DNA from: Spiro-02 sp964465155
GTDB taxonomy: Bacteria; Spirochaetota; Spirochaetia; Sphaerochaetales; Sphaerochaetaceae
Length of the DNA: 23,236 nucleotides
Reading direction: 5' to 3'
NCBI GenBank assembly: GCA_964465155.1
Contig: CAYXIH010000026.1
Span: 1-23,236 of the forward strand
Under the pieces are notes generated by a model. The model was not told where the DNA came from, did not search any database, and saw nothing but the letters and a program-made list of their open reading frames with translations. The position numbers and the translations under genes are program-made. Below, piece after piece: positions 15,128-22,677 of this stretch (position 1 is its first letter; each line of letters opens with the position of its first letter).

Positions 15128-15403
15128 ATGGCAAAAAAAATTTATGTTGGCAACATGAGCTACAACACTTCCGAAGATGAACTTCGTGACCTGTTCGCTC
15201 AGTTCGGTACCGTTCTTAGCGCAAACATCATCATCGACCGCGAAACTCGCCGCCCCAAGGGGTTCGGTTTCGTAGAAATGGAAGATGACGCAGCTGCAGA
15301 AGCAGCCATTTCCCAGCTTGACGGCAAGGAATTCGGCGGCCGCAACCTCCGCGTCAACGAAGCAATCGCAAAGCCACGGCCGACCCGCAGCTACCGCGAC
15401 TAA
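15128..15403 (+). CDS. RNA-binding protein with a single RRM domain
   Basis: This 91-residue protein is a single RNA-recognition motif of the bacterial/cyanobacterial Rbp type. RNP2 is KIYVGNMSY (residues 4-12) and RNP1 is KGFGFVEM (about 44-51), with the aromatic residues that stack on RNA bases intact. The C-terminus is a short basic/proline tail (KPRPTRSYRD) instead of the glycine-rich tail of some cyanobacterial members. The ATG at 15128 follows GAAGGA at 10 nt; the open frame extends six codons further up without a ribosome-binding site. It is a single-gene transcript with a strong terminator. Related proteins are often abundant and cold-responsive, but nothing here proves that. Confidence 0.93.
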   Translation: MAKKIYVGNMSYNTSEDELRDLFAQFGTVLSANIIIDRETRRPKGFGFVEMEDDAAAEAAISQLDGKEFGGRNLRVNEAIAKPRPTRSYRD

Positions 15404-15443
15404 TTCGTAGTCATCGATAACGATCTATTGACTCAGTAATGGG

Positions 15444-15473
15444 ACAGGACCTCACGGTCCTGTTTTCATTTTG
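15444..15473 (+). terminator. Intrinsic terminator of the RRM gene
   Basis: A perfect 8-bp stem, ACAGGACC / GGTCCTGT, around a TCAC loop, runs into TTTTCATTTT. It lies 40 bp after the stop. Confidence 0.9.
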
Positions 15474-15480
15474 TCCAGAC

Positions 15481-15508
15481 GGGCCGTAGGCTTTCTCGCC
15501 TCCGGCCC
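15481..15508 (-). terminator. Hairpin between convergent genes, possible minus-strand terminator
   Basis: On the minus strand, GGGCC-gg-AGGC pairs with GCCT-ac-GGCCC around a GAGAAA loop (9 bp with a 2x2 internal loop). It is very stable but no real U-tract follows. It is the only structure that could end the LemA-DUF1653 operon. Confidence 0.45.
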
Positions 15509-15565
15509 TCATTGTATCTGCAGAGGGTAATTCAAAACGTCTGAGTACAAGCTGTTTTCGATTGT

Positions 15566-15793
15566 TCAGTGCACACGTGCAAAGCGGTCGATGGTATCTC
15601 CGTCCTTGACGACAGTCCCACAGAACATATCATAGGGACGCACCCACCAAGAATCAGAGCCCACTGGCCTGTACAGGACCATGGTGCCCAACGTCTCGCT
15701 GTCAATGACGGTATCCAGGACCTCATAGAGGCCACCTTTGAAATGGCGGTACAATCCCCGCTCTATCTGCTTTCGTTCTATCGGTTCATTCAT
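15566..15793 (-). CDS. DUF1653 domain protein
   Basis: This 75-residue protein consists of the DUF1653 domain: GLYRHFKGGLYEVLDT (about 12-27), SETLGTMVLYRP, WWVRPYDMFCGTV and a closing RFARV. These short proteins have an SH3-like beta fold in known members, and no biochemical function is established. The ATG at 15793 overlaps the stop of the permease gene as ATGA, showing translational coupling; the longer frame upstream lies inside the permease gene. As last gene of the operon it may be a cytoplasmic accessory, but its link to the permease is unknown. Confidence 0.85.
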   Translation of the reverse strand: MNEPIERKQIERGLYRHFKGGLYEVLDTVIDSETLGTMVLYRPVGSDSWWVRPYDMFCGTVVKDGDTIDRFARVH

Positions 15794-16965
15794 GCATTGC
15801 CCCAGATGATCAGGTGGCTGAGCCACAACAACGCGGCCACCAATACGTTGATGATGGTGAACCATAGCATGTACTTGCCGGTGGAGGGAACCAGCGTTCC
15901 ATTCTCCCGAGACAGCTGGGCATAATATTTATAGGAGATGACCGAGGCAAGGCTGGCGATCAGGGTACCCAGGCCACCAGCGTTGACACCCAGCAACAGC
16001 TGCGTCCCATCGCTGGTGAAGTGCGAGAGCAACAAGGCAGCTGGCACATTGCTGATCACCTGGCTGGCCAGGAACGAGGTCGCGAACACACTGCGTTGCA
16101 GCAGGGATACGAACCACTGGGTCAGGGTGGGCATCGAAGAGCAGTTGCCGATGAACACGAAGAATCCTATGAAGGTGGCAAGCAGCGACCAGTCGATCTT
16201 CCGATACAGCTCACGGTCAGGCCACATGGCAATGGCTACCACCAGCGTTGCCGCATACCAGGGCAATACCGAGAATACTGCGCACAGCGCGACGACAAAG
16301 AGGACTCCGTAGCGTACCAATGCAGCCACCTGCATCGGAGGAACCTCCTCCTGTGCCTGGTCAGCATGCTGTTCGATGCGCTGTGAGCCACTTGTGCTTC
16401 TGAAGAGCACCAGGATGCCGACAGCCAACGCCACCGCCCCCACAAGGGTGAACGGCAACATGGTCAGGAAGAAATGGCCGGCATGCATCTGGTAGTAGCT
16501 ATAGAGATAGAGGTTCTGGGGGTTGCCAAACGGAGTCAGCGCCGACCCTATGTTGGCAGCCACCGTCTGTAGCACAACGATGGGGAGAATCGAGCTCCAC
16601 ATCCCCCCGGTGATGCATACGGCTATCGCAAAGGGGACGAATGTGATCAGGGCAACGTCATTGGTAACGAGCATCGAGGTACAGAAGGTGATGCCGACCA
16701 GCACCGCGGCGACACTGCGGTCCGAGGTTGCCTTGCCCAGCATCACACGGGCAAGGCGGACGAACACCTGCTGCTTCTGAAAGCCCTTGACCACCAGCAT
16801 CAGGGATGCAAGGCACCCAAGCACCCGCCAGTCGATGGAGGAGACGATCCTTGGGAACGAGAACGGAACCATGAACGTGGTGACGATGGCCAGGATCAGA
16901 CTGATGACCAGCACCACTTCCCTCCTGCAGAACTGCAGGAAGGAGTGCCACCAAGAGGCTACCAT
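15790..16965 (-). CDS. SLC13/ArsB-type anion permease
   Basis: This is a 391-residue inner-membrane transporter of the ion-transporter superfamily that includes citrate, ArsB and NhaD carriers. It has about ten to eleven hydrophobic segments. Characteristic motifs are MLVTNDVALITFVPFA in the first half, ANIGSALTPFGNPQNLYLYS, and SQVISNVPAALLLS in the second half, forming the two inverted repeats that bind substrate and sodium or protons. The ATG at 16965 lies within the last codons of the DUF2207 gene (7-bp overlap) and has GGAGG 6 nt upstream. The substrate cannot be deduced: dicarboxylate, sulfate, arsenite or Na+/H+ exchange are all possible. The surrounding operon does not point to one. 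Confidence 0.85.
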   Translation of the reverse strand: MVASWWHSFLQFCRREVVLVISLILAIVTTFMVPFSFPRIVSSIDWRVLGCLASLMLVVKGFQKQQVFVRLARVMLGKATSDRSVAAVLVGITFCTSMLVTNDVALITFVPFAIAVCITGGMWSSILPIVVLQTVAANIGSALTPFGNPQNLYLYSYYQMHAGHFFLTMLPFTLVGAVALAVGILVLFRSTSGSQRIEQHADQAQEEVPPMQVAALVRYGVLFVVALCAVFSVLPWYAATLVVAIAMWPDRELYRKIDWSLLATFIGFFVFIGNCSSMPTLTQWFVSLLQRSVFATSFLASQVISNVPAALLLSHFTSDGTQLLLGVNAGGLGTLIASLASVISYKYYAQLSRENGTLVPSTGKYMLWFTIINVLVAALLWLSHLIIWGNA

Positions 16966-18833
16966 CCCCGGCCTCCGCCGCCTCCAAAGCCACCACCGGA
17001 GAATCCACCGGAACCAAAGGAAGACCCACCGATGTGGGACCCCGGGTTCCTCGGACCCTGGATATTGGCCACGCTGGTAACGAACGAGGTATTCCAACGG
17101 CGCATCAGCGAAGAGTAGAACATGATGTCCCACATGGTCGTACCATAGTACCAAGACGGTGGGGGTACGGTGATCGACTGGAACTTGTTTGCCCAGCGGT
17201 CCTCCAGCCCCAGCACGATCGCATAGCAGAGCACGTGGTAGTAGAACATCGGGTCGCTGTCGATCAACAGCTTCAGCTTGTCGATCTCGACCTTCTCGAT
17301 GAACTCACGCAGCCCAAGAATCTCCTCAAGCTTCTGCTGTGCATAGTCGCTTCTCTTGCGGGTGATGATCGACAGGAACATGATGGCTGCCACTGACAGG
17401 ACCATCAACAGCGAGCAGATGATAACTAATGCAGAATTCACTTCCTCCTGGAACACAATACCCAGCCCCAGCATGAGCAGCATCTCCACCAGCAGGATCA
17501 CCAATGCGACAATACCCATGCCAATGTTCTTCCCACGGCTTCGGATATACATCTTCCGCACGAATGCCCAGGAGAAGAGACCGCAGATGACCATCCAGCA
17601 CACCCCTGCTGCAAGCAGGAAGAGGGTTCCACCCTCTATGAAGTTGATCGTCATTGCAATGGCGTAGCTGATGACGGGAACCACGGCAAGTGCACCAACG
17701 CCAATGGAGCGCCCCACGCTATTGGGGGCATCAAGCTCACGCTCTTGGGTGAAGTACGCCCGCTCTGCGCTCTTTGCCTCCTCCACATGCTTGCCAAATG
17801 ATTTTTCAAGCTCCTTGAGGGTGACCACTCCGTCCGACCCACAACCAAAGAAGTGGTTGAACAGCTCCTCCTCATGGTCGGTCATCCCCGTTGGCTTTGC
17901 GACCATCGTGAATACGGTATCTGTCTGCTTGTCACCCTCGCTGATCGACAGCCAACCCTTGTCGGCCCAGTAGAAGATCATGGAGGTGATATCCTTGTTG
18001 TCCACCGTCATATCGGCAAGGTACCCCACGTCCATCGGGGTCAGCCCCTGGGGAGCCTCATACCGTGCATATACCACCGGTGGCTTGTCACGGCCGACAC
18101 GGTTCCAGACCAACCATGCACCTATCATGGAAAGGAGCGTCAGGACAATGCAGGCGATCGCGGCGGGAACGCTATTGTTGCGGATCTCACGCATCCCGAC
18201 AAAATATCCGGGTGAGAGCTGGACGCGCAGCGTCACCGCCTCGCCGGGCATCAGGTTGGACACCGTCCCAGTCACCTGCCGCTTGTCGGCACTGACTGTC
18301 CACGTGGCATTTTCTGCAGTGGTGCTCTTCCATGCCCCACGGGTCAGGTTCACATACGGCGTATCAATTGGCTTGGGGAAGGTGACGGTGAAGGAGAACC
18401 TCTCGATGGGCACCTCCCACCCCTCACCCACGAGGTTGTAGTAGAACTCGTCGTAATCTGCATACCCGTCGTCACCGACATCATAGGTATATGAGATCTG
18501 GTACTCCTGCAAGCCAATGACGCTCTTGTTCTCATTGCCGATCTTCACCGACAGGTAGTTCCCATCCCGCTCCAAGGAGTATTTCTCGGATACGGAGACA
18601 TCCTCCACGATGGCATGGCGCAAGCCATACCCGACGGGGATGTCTCGGTAAAACCCATGATGGGGCGTGAGGTAGTTCATCAGGATATCCTCCTGCACCC
18701 CATACACCCCGTTCTCAGCCACTTCCATGTCCATGACATAGTCCTGGACATAGAAGGAGTACTGGTCGGCAAATACCCCCTGCGCCAGCAGCAGGCATGC
18801 CAGGACAGACAGCCAGATCTTAAACGTGCGCAT
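16959..18833 (-). CDS. DUF2207 domain membrane protein
   Basis: This 624-residue envelope protein begins with a signal peptide (about 1-22, ending VFA). An extracytoplasmic beta-rich DUF2207 domain (about 23-220) includes YLTPHHGFYRDIPVGY. A membrane segment lies at about 223-243, followed by a cytoplasmic region and further hydrophobic pairs at about 385-425 and 440-495. A cytoplasmic domain and a glycine-rich C-terminal tail (SFGSGGFSGGGFGGGGGRGW) follow. This layout is normal for the family. No enzymatic activity is known. Members are commonly encoded next to LemA, as here. Its ATG overlaps the lemA stop by one base (TGATG), and its end overlaps the permease gene by 7 bp. Confidence 0.9.
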   Translation of the reverse strand: MRTFKIWLSVLACLLLAQGVFADQYSFYVQDYVMDMEVAENGVYGVQEDILMNYLTPHHGFYRDIPVGYGLRHAIVEDVSVSEKYSLERDGNYLSVKIGNENKSVIGLQEYQISYTYDVGDDGYADYDEFYYNLVGEGWEVPIERFSFTVTFPKPIDTPYVNLTRGAWKSTTAENATWTVSADKRQVTGTVSNLMPGEAVTLRVQLSPGYFVGMREIRNNSVPAAIACIVLTLLSMIGAWLVWNRVGRDKPPVVYARYEAPQGLTPMDVGYLADMTVDNKDITSMIFYWADKGWLSISEGDKQTDTVFTMVAKPTGMTDHEEELFNHFFGCGSDGVVTLKELEKSFGKHVEEAKSAERAYFTQERELDAPNSVGRSIGVGALAVVPVISYAIAMTINFIEGGTLFLLAAGVCWMVICGLFSWAFVRKMYIRSRGKNIGMGIVALVILLVEMLLMLGLGIVFQEEVNSALVIICSLLMVLSVAAIMFLSIITRKRSDYAQQKLEEILGLREFIEKVEIDKLKLLIDSDPMFYYHVLCYAIVLGLEDRWANKFQSITVPPPSWYYGTTMWDIMFYSSLMRRWNTSFVTSVANIQGPRNPGSHIGGSSFGSGGFSGGGFGGGGGRGW

Positions 18834-19384
18834 CAGAACTTGACGTCGACCCGTGAACGGGCTTCTTCTTCGACGGCCAGGTATGGCTGCTTCTCGAAAT
18901 GACCCATCTTGGCGATGATTGAGGAGGGGAATACCTGAACGGTGGTGTTGAACTGCTTGATCACGGCATTGTAGTACTTGCGTGCATTGAGCAACTGACC
19001 CTCGATGCGGGACAACTGTGCCTGCAGGTCCATGAAGTTCTGGTTTGCCTTGAGCTCCGGGTAGTTCTCCGTCAACGCGAACAGAGACTTCATTGCAGTG
19101 GTGAAATCCTTGTTTGCATCCTCTTTCTCCATGATGGAGGTGGCGCTCATGGCCTTGTTGCGTGCCTCGATGACCGCAGTGAAGGTGCCCTTCTCATGGG
19201 TGGCATACCCCTTGACGGTCTCCACCAGGTTGGGGACCAGGTCATAGCGCTGCTTGAGCTCCGCATCGATCTGGGCAAACGCCTCTTCACCCTGATTTCT
19301 CAAACGGACCAGCTTGTTGTTGACGCTCACGCCATAGATGGCGAGGACGACGACCAAACCCAGGATAATCCACACAGCTATCAT
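18833..19384 (-). CDS. lemA: LemA family protein
   Basis: This 183-residue protein has one N-terminal membrane anchor (MIAVWIILGLVVVLAIYGV) and a long four-helix-like domain. It carries the LemA signatures NKLVRLRNQGEEAFAQIDAELKQRYDLVPNLVETVKGYA (about 23-61), ENYPELKANQNFMDLQAQLSRIEGQL (about 106-131) and the N-A-R-K-Y-Y-N motif (about 133-139). The function of the family is unknown; it is often paired with DUF2207/TPM-type proteins, as here. The ATG at 19384 follows GGAGGG at 5 nt, and a TATAAT -10 lies just upstream at 19409-19414. It is the first gene of a four-gene operon in which every junction overlaps. Confidence 0.94.
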   Translation of the reverse strand: MIAVWIILGLVVVLAIYGVSVNNKLVRLRNQGEEAFAQIDAELKQRYDLVPNLVETVKGYATHEKGTFTAVIEARNKAMSATSIMEKEDANKDFTTAMKSLFALTENYPELKANQNFMDLQAQLSRIEGQLLNARKYYNAVIKQFNTTVQVFPSSIIAKMGHFEKQPYLAVEEEARSRVDVKF

Positions 19385-19408
19385 ATGAACCCTCCGATTT
19401 CGTACAAA

Positions 19409-19414
19409 ATTATA
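19409..19414 (-). promoter_or_regulatory. -10 element of the lemA operon promoter
   Basis: A consensus TATAAT on the minus strand lies 25 bp before the lemA ATG. No good -35 hexamer sits 16-18 bp upstream, so the promoter is only partly supported. Confidence 0.4.
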
Positions 19415-19592
19415 CCCAAATGATATTCACAACATGGCTGGCAGGTCTAGTCTACCACCCATATGCATCAAAATGTATGGAAATTGTGTACAATTCGTAC
19501 GAACATGCATCCATTTCTGCATATTGTTCGAAATATGTATCTTTTATTCCCAATTTATTGGTATATTTATAGGAGGAGCTTGGATTCCAACC

Positions 19593-19621
19593 TTGCTTTT
19601 GGTGCAACGCTCATGTATATA
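19593..19621 (+). promoter_or_regulatory. Candidate argR promoter
   Basis: TTGCTT (19593-19598), a 17-bp spacer, then TATATA (19616-19621). The match is moderate with ideal spacing, about 60 bp before the argR start. Confidence 0.45.
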
Positions 19622-19634
19622 TATCCATGTACTG

Positions 19635-19648
19635 TGCATAAATATTCC
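19635..19648. promoter_or_regulatory. Candidate ARG box upstream of argR
   Basis: TGCATAAATATTCC matches 12 of 14 positions of the ArgR half-site pair TGAAT-WWWW-ATTCA. It lies just downstream of the predicted -10, where binding would block transcription. This suggests autoregulation by arginine-bound ArgR (inference). Confidence 0.5.
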
Positions 19649-19681
19649 AACAAAACAAACCCAACATATAGGAGAACAGCA

Positions 19682-20152
19682 ATGAGGGAACGTCACAACA
19701 GGTTGTCGGTCGTCAAGGAGATGATCAAGAACAACCGCATCGACAACCAGGACTCGCTGCTTGAGATGCTCAAGAAAGAGGGATTCACCGTCACCCAGGC
19801 CACGTTGTCACGCGACCTGAAGATGCTCAAGGTCGGTAAGATCTCCGACGGATGGTCCGGCTACTACTACGCCCTTCCAGAAAACGATTTGATCAGCGAA
19901 TCGGAGAAGAGCTATATCCAGGACGTCCGCAGGGGCATCGTCTCCATTGAGTTCAGCGGGAACTTCGGAGTGATCAAGACACGCCCAGGCCACGCCAACA
20001 GCGTCGGCATCGCCTTGGACGTCCTCGCCATCCCCGAGATATTGGGAACGCTTGCCGGCGACGACACGATCTTCGTGATCCTGCGCGAAGGGATGACCAA
20101 GGAAGACCTCCAAGAGAGCTTCAAGACAAGAATCCCAGAGATTGACGAATAA
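19682..20152 (+). CDS. argR: Arginine repressor ArgR
   Basis: This is a 156-residue hexameric arginine-responsive regulator. The N-terminal winged helix (about 1-65) includes ATLSRDLKMLKVGKI (40-54), the DNA-recognition segment with SRDL. The C-terminal oligomerisation and arginine-binding domain includes GHANSVGIALD (103-113) and GTLAGDDTIFVI (122-133), with the arginine-contacting pair D127-D128. Length is normal. The ATG at 19682 follows AGGAG at 7 nt; the frame extends upstream through AT-rich promoter sequence that is not coding. No arginine biosynthesis genes lie alongside, so it acts in trans. A terminator 6 bp after the stop makes it a single-gene transcript. Confidence 0.95.
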   Translation: MRERHNRLSVVKEMIKNNRIDNQDSLLEMLKKEGFTVTQATLSRDLKMLKVGKISDGWSGYYYALPENDLISESEKSYIQDVRRGIVSIEFSGNFGVIKTRPGHANSVGIALDVLAIPEILGTLAGDDTIFVILREGMTKEDLQESFKTRIPEIDE

Positions 20153-20158
20153 GTCATG

Positions 20159-20193
20159 ACGCCGCTCGCTACACACGCGGGCGGCGTTTCATT
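20159..20193 (+). terminator. Intrinsic terminator of argR
   Basis: ACGCCGCTCGC pairs with GCGGGCGGCGT (11 bp, one G-U pair) around a 7-nt loop, followed by TTTCATTA. It separates argR from pgi, whose own promoter is not obvious in the remaining 52 bp. Confidence 0.8.
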
Positions 20194-20245
20194 ACACTAG
20201 CCTTGGATGCAAGAGTCCAAGTACCTCAAATTGGGAGCAACAACC

Positions 20246-21829
20246 ATGAAATACCAAAACCTTGACAAGACACAGGCATATGCTGCGCTGGCAATCGAAG
20301 AGCCAGTATGCGTCACATGCAGCCTCAGCCCCGAGCGCATCAATTCCTATACTGCACCAGCGGGTGCCGGCCTGCAGTACAACTATGCTGCGATGCCGGT
20401 GGACGAACAGATCATCGACACCCTGCAGCACCTCAGCGAGGAACAGGAGCTCATCGCAAAGTACAAGTCCCTCCTCGGTGGCGAGATCGTCAACACCGGT
20501 GAAAAGCGGCATGTACTGCACCACCTCACCCGAGGCCGTGCATTGGGCAGCGATGCCACCGTCCAGGCAGACAATGAAGAAAAAGGCGAGTTCTACGCCC
20601 ATGAGCTGCAGAGGATCAAGGAATTCTCCGAAGGGGTACGCAGCGGCAAGATCTGCGGGTCCACTGGCAAGCAGTTCAAGACCGTCATCCAGATTGGCAT
20701 TGGCGGAAGCGACCTTGGCCCACGGGCACTCTACCTCGCACTCAAGGGTTGGGCAGCCGCACAGGGGACACAGACCCTCGGCGCTCGCTTCATCAGCAAC
20801 GTCGACCCTGATGATGCAGCAGACGTACTCGAGGGATTGGACTTCGAGACCTCCCTGTTCGTCCTCGTATCCAAAAGTGGTACCACCCAGGAGACACTGA
20901 CCAACCAGGAGCTGGTGCTCCAGGCCATGGCAAATGCCCATATCAAGGGACTGGTTCCGGGCAAGCACATGGTCGCCGTCACCAGCAAGACCAGCCCCCT
21001 CGCCAAGAGCGAGGACGTACTGGGCGCCTTCTTCATCGACGACTACATTGGCGGACGCTACTCCTCCACCAGCGCCGTAGGTGGCGTGATCATCTCCTGC
21101 GCATTGGGATTCGATATCTTCTCGCAGATGCTCGACGGTGCCCACCAGGCTGACGTCGCCGCACTGGAACCCAATGTCAAGAAGAACGCCGCACTGCTGG
21201 ATGCCCTGATCGGTGTCTACCTGCGCGATATCCTTGACTGCCCGACCACGGCGATCCTCCCCTACTCACAGGCCCTCTCACGGTTCCCTGCACACCTGCA
21301 GCAGCTGGACATGGAGAGCAATGGCAAACACGTCAACCGCTTTGGCGAGAGCGTGGACTACCCCACCGGCCCCGTGATCTTCGGCGAACCGGGAACAAAC
21401 GGACAGCACTCGTTCTACCAGTTGCTCCACCAGGGAACCGACATCATCCCATTGCAGTTCATTGGGTTCACCCAGTCACAGCAACAGAAGGATATCCAGA
21501 CATTCGGCTCTTCGAGCCAGGAGAAGCTGGATGCAAACCTTGTTGCCCAGATCGTGGCGTTCGCCATGGGCAAAGAGGATGCCAACCCCAACAAGTGCTT
21601 CGGTGGAAACCGATGGTCTTCCCTGCTCAGTGCCCAGCGGCTCACCCCGCAGGTGTTGGGTGCCCTGCTTGCCCACTATGAGAACAAGGTGATGTTCCAA
21701 GGCTTCTTGTGGAACCTCAACTCGTTCGACCAGGAAGGAGTCCAGCTGGGCAAGGTCCTTGCAAAGAAGGTGCTCGCCGGATGCGAAGGGGATGAGATCC
21801 TCAAGGCATACGTAGAGATCCTCGCATAA
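20246..21829 (+). CDS. pgi: Glucose-6-phosphate isomerase
   Basis: This 527-residue cytoplasmic enzyme interconverts glucose-6-phosphate and fructose-6-phosphate in glycolysis. Motifs are GIGGSDLGP (151-159, phosphate loop), SKSGTTQET (209-217), IGGRYSSTSAVGG (268-280), ESNGK (357-361), EPGTNGQHSFYQLLHQG (381-397) and SFDQEGVQLGK (493-503). Catalytic residues expected from the family are E357, H388 and K503, all present. The ATG at 20246 follows GGGAG at 8 nt; an in-frame ATG at 20207 is close to the argR terminator and lacks a ribosome-binding site. The segment FGGNRWSS (452-459) is near the usual conserved FxGNRPS position, with W in place of the common P. Confidence 0.97.
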   Translation: MKYQNLDKTQAYAALAIEEPVCVTCSLSPERINSYTAPAGAGLQYNYAAMPVDEQIIDTLQHLSEEQELIAKYKSLLGGEIVNTGEKRHVLHHLTRGRALGSDATVQADNEEKGEFYAHELQRIKEFSEGVRSGKICGSTGKQFKTVIQIGIGGSDLGPRALYLALKGWAAAQGTQTLGARFISNVDPDDAADVLEGLDFETSLFVLVSKSGTTQETLTNQELVLQAMANAHIKGLVPGKHMVAVTSKTSPLAKSEDVLGAFFIDDYIGGRYSSTSAVGGVIISCALGFDIFSQMLDGAHQADVAALEPNVKKNAALLDALIGVYLRDILDCPTTAILPYSQALSRFPAHLQQLDMESNGKHVNRFGESVDYPTGPVIFGEPGTNGQHSFYQLLHQGTDIIPLQFIGFTQSQQQKDIQTFGSSSQEKLDANLVAQIVAFAMGKEDANPNKCFGGNRWSSLLSAQRLTPQVLGALLAHYENKVMFQGFLWNLNSFDQEGVQLGKVLAKKVLAGCEGDEILKAYVEILA

Positions 21830-21845
21830 CAGAAACACAAACAGA

Positions 21846-21894
21846 GGGCTGCCACACACGTCACTGGACGTGCATGGCAGCCCGTTCTATTTCC
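21846..21894 (+). terminator. Terminator of pgi
   Basis: GGGCTGCCA pairs with TGGCAGCCC (9 bp) and CACGTC with GACGTG (6 bp), separated by a 2x2 internal loop, with an ACTG loop at the tip. TTCTATTTCC follows. The right part of this element recurs at 22523-22566. Confidence 0.8.
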
Positions 21895-21962
21895 AGCAAC
21901 CCCAAACCGGACAGCAGTACATCCACAGCCAAGCTCAACTTGTGCACATCAAATTACGAATG

Positions 21963-21998
21963 AAAAAGCCGCCACAAATTGTTCTTTTGCGACGGCTT
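21963..21998 (-). terminator. Terminator of lipoprotein gene A
   Basis: On the minus strand, AAGCCGTCGCAAA pairs with TTTGTGGCGGCTT (13 bp with two G-U pairs) around a 7-nt loop, followed by TTTC. It faces the pgi terminator, so the two convergent genes are well insulated. Confidence 0.9.
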
Positions 21999-22032
21999 GG
22001 TTGTATAACGTGAAAAATTGGAGACGGCAGGA

Positions 22033-22404
22033 TTATAATTTATACAGATATGTTGATGCGGAAGTGCCATTTGAATACAGTGTCAGATAGATTCTTGTTG
22101 ATGTTTCTTTGATGAAATGATAATAGGTTCTACTCCCATATTTCGACAATTCTATTTTGTATGAAGAATTTGTAGCAGTTGCCGACCCACCAGCGTACTT
22201 GAAGGAATTCAATATATCAGAGGATGAGCTTCTCGTAGTCTGAATGATACTACCCGATGAAATTGTATACCTGACTGAGTGGCTAGAATCTTCCCAAGTT
22301 CCGTATAGCGATGTCGGTACAGGGTCAAAGGTCTTGATAAACAAATCACAAGATACAAACAAACAGCAAATCGCAAGTAAGAGCACCAGAGCAATTTTCT
22401 TCAT
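22033..22404 (-). CDS. Small predicted lipoprotein (copy A of a tandem pair)
   Basis: This 123-residue protein has a lipoprotein signal peptide (MKKIALVLLLAICCLFVSC), with lipidation expected at C19. The relaxed lipobox F-V-S-C is of the spirochaete kind. The mature part has FDPVP (about 26-30), YGTW (about 34-37), YTIS, DILNSFK, a short GGSATATNSS stretch and a closing YLYKL, probably all beta strands. The YGTW start followed by alternating strands recalls lipocalin-like small lipoproteins, but this is only a resemblance. The ATG at 22404 follows AGGGGA; the longer upstream frame covers AT-rich promoter DNA. It is the paralogue of the gene at 22678-23052. Its function is unknown and its location is probably envelope-associated. 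Confidence 0.85.
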   Translation of the reverse strand: MKKIALVLLLAICCLFVSCDLFIKTFDPVPTSLYGTWEDSSHSVRYTISSGSIIQTTRSSSSDILNSFKYAGGSATATNSSYKIELSKYGSRTYYHFIKETSTRIYLTLYSNGTSASTYLYKL

Positions 22405-22605
22405 AGTTTTTCCCCTTTTGTGCAATAAATTACTTACTATAGTAACATGTATACTTATATTAGTATAGCTTATATTACATTTGATACATTCCATACTCCC
22501 CAGGGGAACATACAGATGGATACCACACAAGTCATTGGACTTGCTTGGCAGCCCGTTCTATTTCCAGGAGCCACATACTGGACAGCAGCGCTTCAGATTG
22601 CGAAT

Positions 22606-22642
22606 AAAAAAACCGCCACAAATTGTTCTTTTGCGACGGCTT
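22606..22642 (-). terminator. Terminator of lipoprotein gene B
   Basis: This is the same 13-bp hairpin as at 21963-21998 with one base change. On the minus-strand RNA the change turns a G-C pair into G-U and keeps the stem. On the opposite strand it would be an A-C mismatch. The U-run is longer here (plus-strand A6-7). Confidence 0.9.
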
Positions 22643-22677
22643 GGTTTGAATAACGTGAAAAATGGGAGACGGCAGGT

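Larger units (their letters stand above)
19415..19681. other. AT-rich divergent intergenic region between lemA and argR
   Basis: About 270 bp, clearly more AT-rich than the genes. It holds the argR promoter and ARG box, a perfect TTCGTACGAA palindrome (19494-19503) and several TGCAT/ATGTAT words that could be weak regulator half-sites. The open frame across it lacks a ribosome-binding site and is not regarded as coding. Confidence 0.6.
21852..22522. repeat. Tandem duplication, unit A (lipoprotein gene plus flanks)
   Basis: Unit A aligns end to end with unit B (22523-23172). Shared landmarks in order: CACACA/GTCA hairpin; a 21-bp identical stretch (21875-21895 and 22546-22566); an almost identical lipoprotein terminator; the lipoprotein gene; a ribosome-binding region with TTCCCCTT; and the TTTGATACAT...GGAACATA segment. 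The units abut directly, head to tail. Confidence 0.8.

Noticed and set aside
19420..19436. TTGTGAA half-site near the lemA -10 as a Rex box
   Set aside because: Only one half matches; the second half (ATTTGGG) does not.
19463..19681. 73-residue N-terminal extension of ArgR
   Set aside because: AT-rich, no ribosome-binding site, overlaps promoter and ARG box. ArgR normally begins near the chosen ATG.
20192..21145. Minus-strand open frame of 317 codons opposite pgi
   Set aside because: Shadow of a fully conserved pgi.
22434..22445. TTACTATAGTAA palindrome upstream of lipoprotein A
   Set aside because: A perfect 12-bp palindrome, but in very AT-rich DNA and absent from the copy B promoter, so probably chance.
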